Positions 5,384-5,427 of a stretch of 5,427 nucleotides of DNA are shown piece after piece. The stretch is from positions 1 to 5,427 of the forward strand of contig JANQGS010000058.1 in assembly GCA_028277195.1 (NCBI GenBank), given 5' to 3'. This DNA is from Candidatus Gastranaerophilales bacterium (lineage in GTDB: Bacteria > Cyanobacteriota > Vampirovibrionia > Gastranaerophilales > UBA9971). Positions within the stretch are counted from its first letter, which is position 1; each line of letters begins with the position of its first letter. The translations under genes were made by a program, and so were the position numbers. The notes beneath the pieces were generated by a model. The model was not told where the DNA came from. It worked only from the letters and a program-made list of their open reading frames with translations, and ran no database searches.

Positions 5384-5427
5384 CGTCGCTCTCTGCTTAC
5401 GCATACCGATTTAAGTTAATTAATTTC

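Overview
This window looks like a diderm (outer-membrane) bacterial chromosome in which a small, AT-rich two-gene module sits among housekeeping genes. The outer membrane is inferred from waaA/kdtA (Kdo transferase of lipid A synthesis). The host genes have moderate GC; for example, positions 481-540 count to 57% GC. The YidC protein carries a soluble insert of about 125 residues between its second and third membrane segments. As far as I recall, cyanobacterial YidC proteins have an insert at the same place. This hints at the Cyanobacteria/Melainabacteria/Margulisbacteria neighbourhood, but the phylum cannot be fixed from this window.

Layout, right to left on the minus strand. A 17-bp-arm hairpin (5347-5383) precedes yidC (5313-4180, GTG start). 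yidC overlaps mnmE (4183-2861), so the two are probably translationally coupled. Further left, also on the minus strand, are waaA/kdtA (1510-230) and a coupled downstream gene of unknown function that runs off the left edge (233-1).

Between mnmE and waaA, on the plus strand, lies a two-gene operon: a Panacea/SocA-type (DUF4065) antitoxin-like gene (1807-2394) and an overlapping gene of 165 codons (2387-2884). The second gene has no family I can name with certainty; some features recall the PemK/MazF-like group. The module is much more AT-rich than its surroundings (positions 2101-2160 count to 28% GC). It is divergent from waaA and convergent with mnmE, and its last codons overlap the 3' end of mnmE. 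The gene order (antitoxin-like first, overlapping stop/start), the base composition and the position support a horizontally acquired toxin-antitoxin or anti-phage module. Its upstream region (1511-1806) is dense in inverted and direct repeats that could serve as autoregulatory operators.

The host genes cover membrane protein insertion (YidC), wobble-uridine modification of tRNA (MnmE) and inner-core LPS assembly (WaaA). The plus-strand module has no metabolic link to them and is the most interesting part of the window.
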